Shown one piece after another: positions 27,273 through 35,322 of a stretch of DNA of 64,000 bases (position 1 is its first letter; each line of letters starts with the position of its first letter). The notes below the pieces were generated by a model. The model made no database searches. It saw nothing but the letters and a program-made list of their open reading frames with translations, and was not told the DNA's origin. Source of the stretch: Thermoflexus hugenholtzii JAD2 (GTDB taxonomy: Bacteria > Chloroflexota > Anaerolineae > Thermoflexales > Thermoflexaceae); NCBI RefSeq assembly GCF_900187885.1, contig NZ_FYEK01000022.1:111265-175264 (forward strand). The letters are read 5' to 3'. Both the position numbers and the translations under genes were made by a program.

Positions 27273-29105
27273 ATGCGTGACGCGCCGCGCCTCACATGGA
27301 CGGAAAGGGGAGCGCTGGCCTTGCTTTTAGGCGTTTTCCTGATCCTGGGGATCTACTATGCCCTGGACAACCCATTATGCAAGCCGGATGAAGCCTATCA
27401 TTATGCTTATGCGTTTCATCTCCGTTCCGGCCACGGGCTCCCTGTGATTCGGGTGATCCCTGGGCGGACCCAGTTCACCCCGGTGGAGATGGAGGCTCAT
27501 CAGCCGCCTCTCTACTATGCCGGGGTCGCAGGGATCGCCGCACTCTTGAACATGCAGGAGCGCATTATCCCATCCGTAAATCCCTACCTATTAGGCACTC
27601 TGGAAGGCAATCGTTGCTTGACGACTCCGCTCTATTCCACCTTTCCCGAGAGCCCCATCTTTTTCACCGGGCGATTGGTATCCTTGGTTTGCGGGGCCAT
27701 GGCGTTGCTTTTCGCTTATCTGCTGTGTCGGGCGTTCTTGCCATGGCCTGTGGCCCTCTTAAGCGCTGCCTTCATGGGATTCAACCCTCAGTATCTCTTC
27801 ATCGCCACCTCGTTCAGCAATGACATGCCAGTGACCGCCCTGGTCCACCTGGGTCTATGGCGGCTTGGCCGGGCGATTCAAATCGGCCTTGATCGGAGGC
27901 AGGCCTTCGTCCTGGGTGGGATCGTCGCCGGGGCAACCCTCACGAAGCTGACCGGCTTGGGACTGCTGATCCCCCTGGGAGGGATCGCCTTTTGGCAGGC
28001 ATGGCGAACCCGCCGTGGGCAACCCTTGCTGGATGCAGGTCTGGCTGCCTTGGTCGTGGCCGTCGGGGGATCCTGGTGGTTCTGGAGGAACTGGCGCCTT
28101 TACGGGAACCCTTTCGCCACCCATCTCCTGACGATATTGCTCGGACGGCGTTCGTCTCCATGGACGCTGGAAGATCTTCGGGACTTCCTTGTATATGTGT
28201 GGAGATCCTACTGGCTTGCCTTCAGCCCCGGGGATCTCCTGTTCGCAGAGCCCCCGGTGTATGGAGGGATCGGCCTGATTTGCCTCTTAGCCCTCTTCGG
28301 CTTGCTCAAGGCCCTCCATCGGAACCGATCCATCCGCCTTCTGTTTGCGCTGGTGTGGGGATGGTTTTTGCTGGTTTTTGCTTCCTTTCTGATTCTGACC
28401 CGAAGCACGCCGATTTTCATCGGCGGGGGACGATTGCTCTTCCCTGCGGCCATCGCCCTCGGGGCCACGCTGGCCGTCGGCCTCACGGAGCTGTTCCGTC
28501 GCTTCCCTTTTGTGCCGGCTGGTTTCGCCGTCCTTCTGGCCGTTTACGCCGCGTCAGCCCCGATCCGTTACATCCATCCGGCCTATCCCAGGCCTCACCT
28601 GGTCCGGACGCTGGAGCATCCTCCGACACATCCGTCAGGGATCTCCTTTGGAGATGGATATTTCGAGCTGATCGGCTATGACTTACAGCTCACTCAGATC
28701 GCTGGCCGCCCGGCCCTCGCTATTACTTATTACTGGCGCACCCTTCGGGAAACCTCCCGCAGCTTCAGCGTCTTCATCCACCTTCAGACCCGGCGTGATG
28801 GACATCTTGTCCTGCTAACCCAGGTGGACACATATCCCGGATATGGGGCCCATCCGACATCCGCGTGGCGCCGGGACTGGATCTTCATCGATCGCTTGGC
28901 CCTCCCGCTTCCCCCACCCGAGAGCGTTTTCTCGGGAACGGTGGTGACCGGATTGTACGATCTGCCGACGATGGAGCGGCTTCCCGCTTATGATCGGGAC
29001 GGGCGCAGGTTCCCCGCCGACGCAGTCCCCCTGGCCGACCTGTGGGTGGACGCCGCCGGCGCTCTGCATCTCTCAGCGCCAGCGGATGCGGGGGGCCAAA
29101 GGTAG
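27273..29105 (+). CDS. GT39-like membrane glycosyltransferase with one C-terminal beta-sandwich domain
   Basis: A 610-residue relative of the preceding gene: signature CKPDEAYHYAYAF near residue 42 and about ten helices. Its tail begins FELIGYDLQLTQIAGRP and contains SFSVFIHLQTRR, matching the repeated domain of its neighbour. Base composition is less GC-rich at third codon positions than neighbours (for example TATCATTATGCTTATGCG), which may indicate recent acquisition or a different expression class. AAGGAGG lies a little upstream of the ATG. Confidence 0.82.
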   Translation: MRDAPRLTWTERGALALLLGVFLILGIYYALDNPLCKPDEAYHYAYAFHLRSGHGLPVIRVIPGRTQFTPVEMEAHQPPLYYAGVAGIAALLNMQERIIPSVNPYLLGTLEGNRCLTTPLYSTFPESPIFFTGRLVSLVCGAMALLFAYLLCRAFLPWPVALLSAAFMGFNPQYLFIATSFSNDMPVTALVHLGLWRLGRAIQIGLDRRQAFVLGGIVAGATLTKLTGLGLLIPLGGIAFWQAWRTRRGQPLLDAGLAALVVAVGGSWWFWRNWRLYGNPFATHLLTILLGRRSSPWTLEDLRDFLVYVWRSYWLAFSPGDLLFAEPPVYGGIGLICLLALFGLLKALHRNRSIRLLFALVWGWFLLVFASFLILTRSTPIFIGGGRLLFPAAIALGATLAVGLTELFRRFPFVPAGFAVLLAVYAASAPIRYIHPAYPRPHLVRTLEHPPTHPSGISFGDGYFELIGYDLQLTQIAGRPALAITYYWRTLRETSRSFSVFIHLQTRRDGHLVLLTQVDTYPGYGAHPTSAWRRDWIFIDRLALPLPPPESVFSGTVVTGLYDLPTMERLPAYDRDGRRFPADAVPLADLWVDAAGALHLSAPADAGGQR

Positions 29106-29138
29106 GGGAAGGGATGGCTCCGAGTGCCATCATCGGAT

Positions 29139-29144
29139 TAAAAT
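29139..29144 (+). promoter_or_regulatory. Candidate -10 element before the LLM-oxidoreductase gene
   Basis: TAAAAT about 40 bases before the ATG at 29184, in an otherwise GC-rich gap. The -35 region is not clear. Confidence 0.35.
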
Positions 29145-29183
29145 CGAAAGGCTAAACAAGGAGGTGAAACCAGGAGCGCGCAA

Positions 29184-30071
29184 ATGCACCTTGGGGTTTG
29201 CTTGCCGAACTACGGGCGGGCCTCCTCGCCGGAGGCCCTCCGCCAGGTCGCGCGGGCCGCCGAGGACCTGGGCTTCGATTCGATCTGGACCACGGACCAC
29301 GTCCTGGTCCCGGAGGCCTATGATGAGCCCTACGGCCGTATCTTCGAGACCTGGACGACCCTGGCCTACATCGCCGGGCAGACCCGACGCGTCCGGCTGG
29401 GGACCTCCATTCTGCTGCTGGGGCTGCGCAACCCGGTGCTGGTGGCCAAGCAGGCGGCCACGCTGGATCAGCTCTCCGGCGGCCGGTTGATCCTGGGCAT
29501 CGGGGCAGGCTGGCTGGCCCGGGAGTTCGAGAACCTGGGCGTCTCCTTCCGGCGCCGCATCCGCTTCCTGGAGGAGGGCATCCCACTGATGCGAACCCTG
29601 TGGGCCAGCCCGCGCCCGCGCTTCCACGGCCGTTTCTTCCGCATCGAAGACGCCGTCTTCGAGCCGCTGCCGGTCCAGCCCGGCGGGCCGCCCATCTGGA
29701 TCGGCGGCAACACCGAGGCTGCGGTGCGGCGGGCCGCCCGGCTGGGGGACGCATGGCACCCCGTGGGCCTGGACCCGGAGACCCTGCGGGAGCGGATCGC
29801 CCGGCTGCGGGAGTGGGCCGGTGGGCGCTCCATTCCCGTGATCTGCCGCATGTATGTGGCGCTGGATTCCACTCTTCCACCGATTTACACCTCACCTACC
29901 GGCGAGCGGCGGATGCGGCTGACCGGATCCTCCGAACAGGTGCTGGAGGGGTTGCAGGCCCTCCGGGCGGCCGGAGCAGAAGGGGTGATCCTCACCTTCG
30001 AGGCTCCTGCGCTGGAAGCCCAGATCGAACAAATGCGACGCATCGCGGCCCTCCGCCCGCACCTGGGCTGA
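29184..30071 (+). CDS. LLM-class flavin/F420-dependent oxidoreductase
   Basis: A 295-residue TIM-barrel protein of the luciferase-like family: LGVCLPNYGRASSPEALRQV at the N-terminus, FDSIWTTDHVLVPEAY, VRLGTSILLLGLRNPVLVAK, LSGGRLILGIGAGWLAREFE and GGPPIWIGGNTEAAVRRAA. The IGAGW and IGGN motifs bind the flavin or deazaflavin phosphate. The pattern fits the F420-dependent subgroup, but FMN use cannot be excluded. It is followed after 16 bases by a GNAT gene. Confidence 0.85.
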   Translation: MHLGVCLPNYGRASSPEALRQVARAAEDLGFDSIWTTDHVLVPEAYDEPYGRIFETWTTLAYIAGQTRRVRLGTSILLLGLRNPVLVAKQAATLDQLSGGRLILGIGAGWLAREFENLGVSFRRRIRFLEEGIPLMRTLWASPRPRFHGRFFRIEDAVFEPLPVQPGGPPIWIGGNTEAAVRRAARLGDAWHPVGLDPETLRERIARLREWAGGRSIPVICRMYVALDSTLPPIYTSPTGERRMRLTGSSEQVLEGLQALRAAGAEGVILTFEAPALEAQIEQMRRIAALRPHLG

Positions 30072-30087
30072 GGCGCCGCGGGAGGTC

Positions 30088-30741
30088 ATGAGGACAGATC
30101 CGCGGAGATCGGAGATGTGGGGAACCGAACTGGGGGGAGGGCTCCGGCTGCGCCTGCTGGAGCGCCACCACGCGGAAACCCTGTTCGCCCTGACCGATCG
30201 CAACCGGGACCATCTGCGCCCCTGGCTGCCCTGGGTGGACGGGGTGCGGTCAGTCGCGGATAGCCTGGCCTTCATCGAGGACGCTCTGGGACGGTTCGCC
30301 CGGGGAACCGGATATGAGCTGGGGATCTGGGAGGGGGAGGAGCTGGTTGGCGTGGTGGGCGTGCGTGGCATCCATTCCCCCACCGATTTCACGGCGGACA
30401 CCTCCATCGGCTACTGGCTGGACGCCGGCCATCAGGGCCGGGGGATCATGACCCGGGCGGTGACGGCGGTGCTGGACGATCTGTTCCTCACCCGCCGTCT
30501 GCACCGTGTGGAGATCCGAGTGGCCCCAGAGAACCATCGCAGCCGCGCGATTCCAGAACGCCTGGGCTTCCGGATGGAGGGGCGGCTTCGTGAAGTCGCC
30601 CGCTATGGGGAAGGATGGGGAGATCTCCTCATCTACGCGATCCTGGATCGGGAATGGCAGACGGCCCGCGAAAGGGTGAGGGAACAGTTCTTCCGAGGGG
30701 AGAAGGTGGGGCCAGACGCCTCCCCCGGATCCCCCTTATGA
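30088..30741 (+). CDS. RimJ/RimL-type GNAT acetyltransferase
   Basis: A 217-residue GNAT. RLRLLERHHAETLFALTDRN and HLRPWLPWVDGVRS are typical of ribosomal-protein N-acetyltransferases. ADTSIGYWLDAGHQGRGIMTRAV carries the acetyl-CoA loop, and NHRSRAIPERLGFRMEG is the usual C-terminal motif. The ATG at 30088 is chosen over 30115; GGGAGG is very close to the former, so the start is uncertain. Substrate could be a protein N-terminus or a small molecule. Confidence 0.82.
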   Translation: MRTDPRRSEMWGTELGGGLRLRLLERHHAETLFALTDRNRDHLRPWLPWVDGVRSVADSLAFIEDALGRFARGTGYELGIWEGEELVGVVGVRGIHSPTDFTADTSIGYWLDAGHQGRGIMTRAVTAVLDDLFLTRRLHRVEIRVAPENHRSRAIPERLGFRMEGRLREVARYGEGWGDLLIYAILDREWQTARERVREQFFRGEKVGPDASPGSPL

Positions 30742-30757
30742 CGAGGCAAGGGCGAAG

Positions 30758-31582
30758 ATGGAAACGCGAGCGCCATCGTGGCTCCCGATCCCGATCACGG
30801 TGAGCCTGGTGATCCTGGGATGGGTGATCGCCCGGATGACCCCTCCCGAGGGGCCGGAGATCGCGGTGCGGATCCTGGGCTCTCCGCTGGGGTTGCGGTG
30901 GACCCCGGCCCTGGGGATCGGGCTGTTCAGCGCTGCCCTGGCAGCGGCCGGGACGGAGTCCTTCCTGAGGTCCCATCCCCGCTTTCAGGAGGAGAGCTGG
31001 GGGCGCCAGCTCAGCCGCTTGATCACGCCGGCGGGGGTGGCGCTGGGCGGGATGCTCTTCACCCTGGGGTTCCCGGTCAGCCCGATCTGGTGGATCGGGC
31101 TGGGGCTCGGGGGAATGGCCCTCGCGGTCGCCATGCTCGGGGAGCGTTACCGGCTGGAGACCCGCGGGATCCCCGCCCTGGCGACCCCGCTTCTGGTTCA
31201 GGCCCTGGGCTACCTGATCGCCCTGGCGGCCATCGTGGGGGTCTTCCAGAGCGGATGGCGAACCCTCTCCCATATGATCCTCGGGGGGCTCATCGCGGCC
31301 GGCCTCGCCGCCACCCGCCTGGTGGAGGCCGAAGTCCCGGAGCGCCGGCGGTGGCTCTATGTCGCCCTGATCGGGTGGAGCATGGCGGCGGTGGCCGCGG
31401 CCTTTCGTTACTGGACTCTCTCCCCGGTCACCCTGGGGCTCTGGTGGCTGATCATGCTCTACGAGCTGGTCGAGATGAGCCTCTGGCATCTGCAGGGGCG
31501 TGCCCTCTCGCCGCGGGTGGCCGTGGAGTTCGGCAGCCTGGGCTTTCTGGTGGCCCTGCTGGCCCGCTGGCTGGCCGGATGA
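30758..31582 (+). CDS. Integral membrane protein of unknown function
   Basis: I do not recognise this 274-residue protein. It has about eight or nine hydrophobic helices (for example ITVSLVILGWVIARM, VALGGMLFTLGF, ALGYLIALAAIVGVF, LGLWWLIMLYELVEMS) and few charged residues in the helices. No catalytic motif is evident. It lies 16 bases after the GNAT gene and is convergent with lysC. Confidence 0.72.
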   Translation: METRAPSWLPIPITVSLVILGWVIARMTPPEGPEIAVRILGSPLGLRWTPALGIGLFSAALAAAGTESFLRSHPRFQEESWGRQLSRLITPAGVALGGMLFTLGFPVSPIWWIGLGLGGMALAVAMLGERYRLETRGIPALATPLLVQALGYLIALAAIVGVFQSGWRTLSHMILGGLIAAGLAATRLVEAEVPERRRWLYVALIGWSMAAVAAAFRYWTLSPVTLGLWWLIMLYELVEMSLWHLQGRALSPRVAVEFGSLGFLVALLARWLAG

Positions 31583-31624
31583 CCGCTCCGGGCCGCGGCC
31601 GGCGGGAAGGCGGCGACCCCGCCC

Positions 31625-33016
31625 TTACGTATAGAACGCGGCGTGGATGCGGCGGACGGCCTCCTCCGCGTCGCTCTCCGCGACCACCAGAGAGAGGTTG
31701 TATTCGGAGGAGCCCTGGGCGATGGAGAGAACGTTGATGCGCCCGGCGCCCAGGGCGCTGAAGACCCGCGCGGCGATCCCCGGCGTCGCCCGCAGGCCGG
31801 CGCCCACCACGGCGATGATGGCCACCCGATCCATCGCCCAGATATCCTCGATGTCCCGCCGGGCCATCTCCCGCTCGAAGGCCGACCGCAGCGCCCTCAC
31901 CACCCGGGCGGCGGCCGGGGAAGGGATCACGAAGCAGATGTTCTGCTCCGAGGAGGACTGGGAGATCATCAGGATGCTCACCCCCAGCTCGGCCACGGCC
32001 GCGAAGGCCCGGGCGGCCACCCCCGGCACGCCCAGCATCCCCCGCCCTTCCACCGTGATCAGGCTCATGTTCTTGATCAGGGTGACCGCCTTCACCTGGC
32101 CGTTGCCCCGGGGCTCCGGGACGATCCAGGTGCCGGGGTGTTGGGGATGGAAGGTGTTCAGGATCCGCACCGGGATGCGACGGTCGATGCAAGGGAGGAG
32201 GGTGCGCGGGTGGAGGACCTTTGCGCCGAAATAGGCCATCTCGGCCGCTTCGATGTAGGAAAGCTCCGGGATGGTGCGGGCCTCAGGGACGATCTTGGGG
32301 TCCGCGCTCATCACCCCATTCACATCCGTCCAGATCCACACGGATTCCGCGTCCAGGGCGTAGCCCAGGATCGTTGCGGAGAAGTCGGAGCCGCCGCGGC
32401 CCAGGGTGGTGGGGCGGCCCTCCGGGGTGGCGCCGATGAAGCCGGTCACCACCGGGACGACCCCGGCCTCCACCAGAGGGAGGAGGGCCGCTCGCGCGCG
32501 GGCTCGCGTCTCTTCCAGGTTGGGGGAGGCTTCCCCGAAATGATCGTCGGTGATCAAGAAGGCATCCGCGTCCACTGCGCGGGCGGGGATGCCCCGGGCC
32601 CGCAGGACCGCCGCCAGCATGCGGGCGCTCCAGCGCTCCCCCATCCCCGCCAGCAAATCGGCGATAGAGGGGGAAAGCTCCCGGAGGGCCGCCACCGCCT
32701 GCGCCAGCTGCTCCGCCCGGCCGAACCCCTGTTCCAGCTCCTCGCAGAGGGCCCGGGCTTCCTCCTCCGGCAACTCCAGCTCATCCACAGCCTCCCGATG
32801 GCGCTCCCGGAGGTCCGCCAGGGTCTGCCTCCACTCCGGGTTCCCTTCCCGAGCCTGCTGGCTCATCCGGATGAGGGCGTCGGTTACCCCGGCCATGGCG
32901 GAGACCACCACGACCAGCTGGGGGTGAGCGGCCCGTTGGCCCGCGATCAGGTCGGCCACGTGGCGCAGGCGCGCCGCATCGCCCACCGAAGTCCCACCGA
33001 ACTTCATCACCCGCAT
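31625..33016 (-). CDS. lysC: Aspartate kinase
   Basis: A 463-residue enzyme catalysing the first step from aspartate to lysine, methionine and threonine. MKFGGTSVGD near the start is the nucleotide/aspartate signature, VVSAMAGVTDALI and GFIGATPEGRPTTLGRGGSD follow, and VWIWTDVNGVMSADP closes the kinase domain. Two ACT domains occupy about residues 315-463 (VTLIKNMSLITVEGRG; VAIIAVVGAGLRATPGI), so allosteric control by an end product is expected. The start at 33016 follows GAGGAGG. Upstream on the same strand lie a promoter, a Met/Thr-rich leader peptide and a terminator, suggesting attenuation. Confidence 0.94.
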   Translation of the reverse strand: MRVMKFGGTSVGDAARLRHVADLIAGQRAAHPQLVVVVSAMAGVTDALIRMSQQAREGNPEWRQTLADLRERHREAVDELELPEEEARALCEELEQGFGRAEQLAQAVAALRELSPSIADLLAGMGERWSARMLAAVLRARGIPARAVDADAFLITDDHFGEASPNLEETRARARAALLPLVEAGVVPVVTGFIGATPEGRPTTLGRGGSDFSATILGYALDAESVWIWTDVNGVMSADPKIVPEARTIPELSYIEAAEMAYFGAKVLHPRTLLPCIDRRIPVRILNTFHPQHPGTWIVPEPRGNGQVKAVTLIKNMSLITVEGRGMLGVPGVAARAFAAVAELGVSILMISQSSSEQNICFVIPSPAAARVVRALRSAFEREMARRDIEDIWAMDRVAIIAVVGAGLRATPGIAARVFSALGAGRINVLSIAQGSSEYNLSLVVAESDAEEAVRRIHAAFYT

Positions 33017-33065
33017 GGTCGCCTCCTCGGTGAAGGGTAGGGGGCCGCTCCCGTTGCGCCCCGAG

Positions 33066-33104
33066 AAAAAGCAACCCCCCGGCCTGCCTTCGGGCCGGGG
33101 GGTT
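33066..33104 (-). terminator. Attenuator terminator in the lysC leader
   Basis: Read on the minus strand: AACCCCCCGGCC (33104-33093), an 8-base loop and GGCCGGGGGGTT (33084-33073), a perfect 12-bp stem, followed within two bases by TTTTT (33070-33066). It lies 50 bases before the lysC start codon and after the leader peptide. An upstream segment, GGCCGGGGGGAT (33167-33156, inside the leader peptide), is nearly identical to the 3' arm and can pair with the 5' arm as an antiterminator. Confidence 0.88.
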
Positions 33105-33134
33105 AGGATGTGCGTCGACGTTGAGGTCAGCCGT

Positions 33135-33239
33135 TCATCCTGCGAAAGCCCGGACATCCCCCCGGCCGCCCGGAAGACCGGTGGTCATCATCCCGGTCAT
33201 GGTCATCGCCATCGAGGGGATGCCCATCTGCTTCGGCAT
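33135..33239 (-). CDS. Met/Thr-rich leader peptide of lysC (34 residues)
   Basis: A short open frame with its own ribosome-binding site (GGGAGGAG, 7 bases from the ATG). Seven of 34 residues are Met and four are Thr, concentrated in residues 10-20 (MAMTMTGMMTT). Methionine and threonine are end products of the pathway that begins with aspartate kinase. Codons 25-28 contain the antiterminator segment. The position between a strong promoter and a terminator fits a classical attenuation leader, in which slow decoding of Met or Thr codons would favour read-through into lysC. Too small for homology arguments; the case rests on the arrangement. Confidence 0.8.
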   Translation of the reverse strand: MPKQMGIPSMAMTMTGMMTTGLPGGRGDVRAFAG

Positions 33240-33275
33240 CGCGTCGCTCCTCCCGTGAGCCTGCGGGGTTGTCTT

Positions 33276-33587
33276 TTATTGTATGCGCATCGCTCGATCT
33301 GTCAACCCGGACGGGAACGAGAGCCCGGCGCGGCTCTTTCCCATGGCGACCATGCTCTCCCGTTCGGCGATCTTGTAAGCGAGGGCCAGCTCCCGCACAA
33401 CTTCCTCGGAACGAGGCTTCACCAGCTGAGCGCGCACAACCGCAAGATCTTCCTCGGTGATCGGGATGATCTCTCCCTCCATTTCGTAAACCACTACAGG
33501 GCGGGAGAGGAGCTCGGCGATCCGACCCAGCTCCGCATGGGACGTCAAGACGGGCCGCAACCTTGGGGGAGGGCCTTCTCTTTTCAA
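33276..33587 (-). CDS. Small hypothetical protein or gene remnant
   Basis: A 103-residue open frame from TTG 33587 with coding-like composition. It reads AELGRIAELLSRPVVVYEME and GEIIPITEEDLAVVRAQLVK, followed by a helical stretch. I recognise no family. The same frame continues upstream of a TAG at 33603-33605 with plausible residues (ATWARVKELQST), so this may be the 3' part of a gene broken by a stop codon. No ribosome-binding site precedes TTG 33587. Its 3' end contains the lysC promoter. Confidence 0.4.
   Translation of the reverse strand: MKREGPPPRLRPVLTSHAELGRIAELLSRPVVVYEMEGEIIPITEEDLAVVRAQLVKPRSEEVVRELALAYKIAERESMVAMGKSRAGLSFPSGLTDRAMRIQ
33278..33305 (-). promoter_or_regulatory. lysC promoter
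   Basis: On the minus strand: a perfect -35 TTGACA (33305-33300), a 16-base spacer and -10 TACAAT (33283-33278). Transcription should start near 33271, about 30 bases before the leader-peptide ATG. The promoter overlaps the last codons of an upstream open frame. Confidence 0.85.
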
Positions 33588-33914
33588 CCCAATCGTGGCC
33601 CGCTACGTAGACTGCAGCTCCTTCACCCTGGCCCACGTCGCCTATGGGCCTGACCATGGGGCTCCTCGAGGCGCGCCGCCCGGCGCTCTGGGGGATCCCA
33701 CGGATCCGATCCGTCAGGGTGGGTGGGTTTCTTCCGAAAATGCATGCGGCCCGGTCTCGGTCTGGGGTCCGAGCCGGGCCGCAGCAGGAAAGGAGGGGCC
33801 AGGGCAAGCGAACGCCAGTGGAGTGGGCGGCGATGGCGCTGCTTGCGCCTTCATCATCCTCGATCTTCCTTCCCCAAAGTAGTGACAAATGTCACAATTT
33901 TTCTGTGAGGGGGA
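33588..33914. other. Intergenic region without a convincing gene
   Basis: 327 bases between the small frame and the end of rsmB. It holds possible remnants of the frame above and a perfect dyad, GTGACA-AA-TGTCAC (33882-33895), immediately followed by AATTTTT on the plus strand. The dyad could be part of a weak terminator or a regulator site; nothing else is seen. Confidence 0.4.
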
Positions 33915-35300
33915 TCATCCGAATCCGGCCGGTGGGGCGGGGAGTTTCTCGAGGATGGCCCCGAAAGCCCCGTCCATGTGGTGGACATGGGGGAGGACCC
34001 GGTAGAAGCCCTCGGCGTCCACGAAGGGGCTGGGGACCTTCCCCTGGGCGGAGAGGAGGCGGAACTCCGGATGATCCCGCAGGAAGGCGCGGATTTGTTC
34101 TTCGTTCTCCTCCGGCTCCAGGGAGCAGGTGCTGTAGACGATGCGCCCGCCGGGGCGGAGCATCCGGGCGGCCGACTCCAGCAGGGCTCGCTGCACCGCC
34201 ACCAGTCCGATGAGGTCCGACTCCTGTTTGTGCCATCGCGCGTCGCTGCGCCGGGCCAGCACGCCGGTCCCCAGACATGGGGCGTCGATCAGGATGCGGT
34301 CCGCCCATTCCGGGAGGAAGGGCCTCCGTCCGTCCGCCTGGACCACCCGGATGATGGTGAACCCCATCCGGAGGGCGTGCTCCCGCAGCCGCCGCAGACG
34401 GCCGAAGTGGGCGTCCGCCGCGATCAGCCAACCGTGATCCCCCATGCCTTCCGCGATGGCCGTGGTCTTCCCCCCAGGGGCCGCGCAGAGGTCCAGGACC
34501 CGCAGGCCGGGTCGCAGGTCCATCAGGTAGGGCACCATGGCCGCCGACTCATCCTGGGCGATGACCTTGCCCTCCTGATAAGGGGGCCACGTTGTGAGAT
34601 CGAGCCCGCCTTCCACCAGAACGATGTAGGGGTGATAGGCTCCCGGCCGGGCCCGCAGGCCCCGCGCCTCCAGGTCGGCGAGGATCTCCTCGCGGGTGGC
34701 CCGCAGGCGGTTGACCCGCAGGCTCAACGGCCGCGGGGTGTTGTGGAAGCGACAGAGGGCGCGCGCGCCCTCCACCCCGTAGCGGGCGATCCACCGGCGC
34801 ACCAGCCATTCCGGATACGAGTAGCGCACCGCCAGGTGAGCCACCGGATCCTCCGCTAGGGAAGGGAAGGGAGCGGGAGGCCGTCCCTGCTCCAGCCGCG
34901 CGGAGATGCGACGCAGCACGGCGTTCACCAGGGCGGCGGCCCCCTCCCCGGCCAGGGCCCGGGTCACCTCCACCGTCTCGTGGACCGCCGCCCAGCGCGG
35001 GATGCGATCCAGGAACATCAGCTGATACAGGCCCATCCGCAGGGCGTTCCGCGTCCAGGGGTCCAGCCGCTCCAGGCCGCCTCGCACATAGCGGGCCAGC
35101 ACCCAGTCCAGGGTCTTCCGCCAGATCGTCACGCCGTCCACCAGGGTGGTGAGGAGATCCTGATCCCGGGGGGAGAGCGCCACCTCCCGGCGGAGCGCCT
35201 GGAGCACGTAATCGGCGTAGGCGGCCCGCGTCTCGATGCGATGGAGGGCCCGCAGGGCGTGATACCGAGCCGGCGATCGGATGGGCGTTTTCGAGGGCAC
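33915..35300 (-). CDS. rsmB: 16S rRNA (cytosine-5)-methyltransferase of the RsmB/Sun family
   Basis: A 461-residue enzyme that methylates C967-type positions of 16S rRNA. An N-terminal NusB-like helical domain (ARYHALRALHRIETRAAYAD; ALVNAVLRRI) precedes the SAM domain: LDLCAAPGGKTTAIAEGMG binds SAM, ILIDAPCLGTGVLARR holds the PC motif and VYSTCSLEPEENEEQI the TC motif with the catalytic Cys. GTG 35300 is preceded by GGAGG at 6 bases and lies 23 bases after the mevalonate kinase stop. Confidence 0.92.
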   Translation of the reverse strand: MPSKTPIRSPARYHALRALHRIETRAAYADYVLQALRREVALSPRDQDLLTTLVDGVTIWRKTLDWVLARYVRGGLERLDPWTRNALRMGLYQLMFLDRIPRWAAVHETVEVTRALAGEGAAALVNAVLRRISARLEQGRPPAPFPSLAEDPVAHLAVRYSYPEWLVRRWIARYGVEGARALCRFHNTPRPLSLRVNRLRATREEILADLEARGLRARPGAYHPYIVLVEGGLDLTTWPPYQEGKVIAQDESAAMVPYLMDLRPGLRVLDLCAAPGGKTTAIAEGMGDHGWLIAADAHFGRLRRLREHALRMGFTIIRVVQADGRRPFLPEWADRILIDAPCLGTGVLARRSDARWHKQESDLIGLVAVQRALLESAARMLRPGGRIVYSTCSLEPEENEEQIRAFLRDHPEFRLLSAQGKVPSPFVDAEGFYRVLPHVHHMDGAFGAILEKLPAPPAGFG

Positions 35301-35322
35301 CCCTCGACCTCCGGGATCCGGG

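Noticed and set aside
33882..33895. FNR/CRP-type operator GTGACA-AA-TGTCAC
   Set aside because: The spacing does not fit either consensus and it lies at the 3' end of rsmB, with no promoter next to it. Left as a possible weak terminator.
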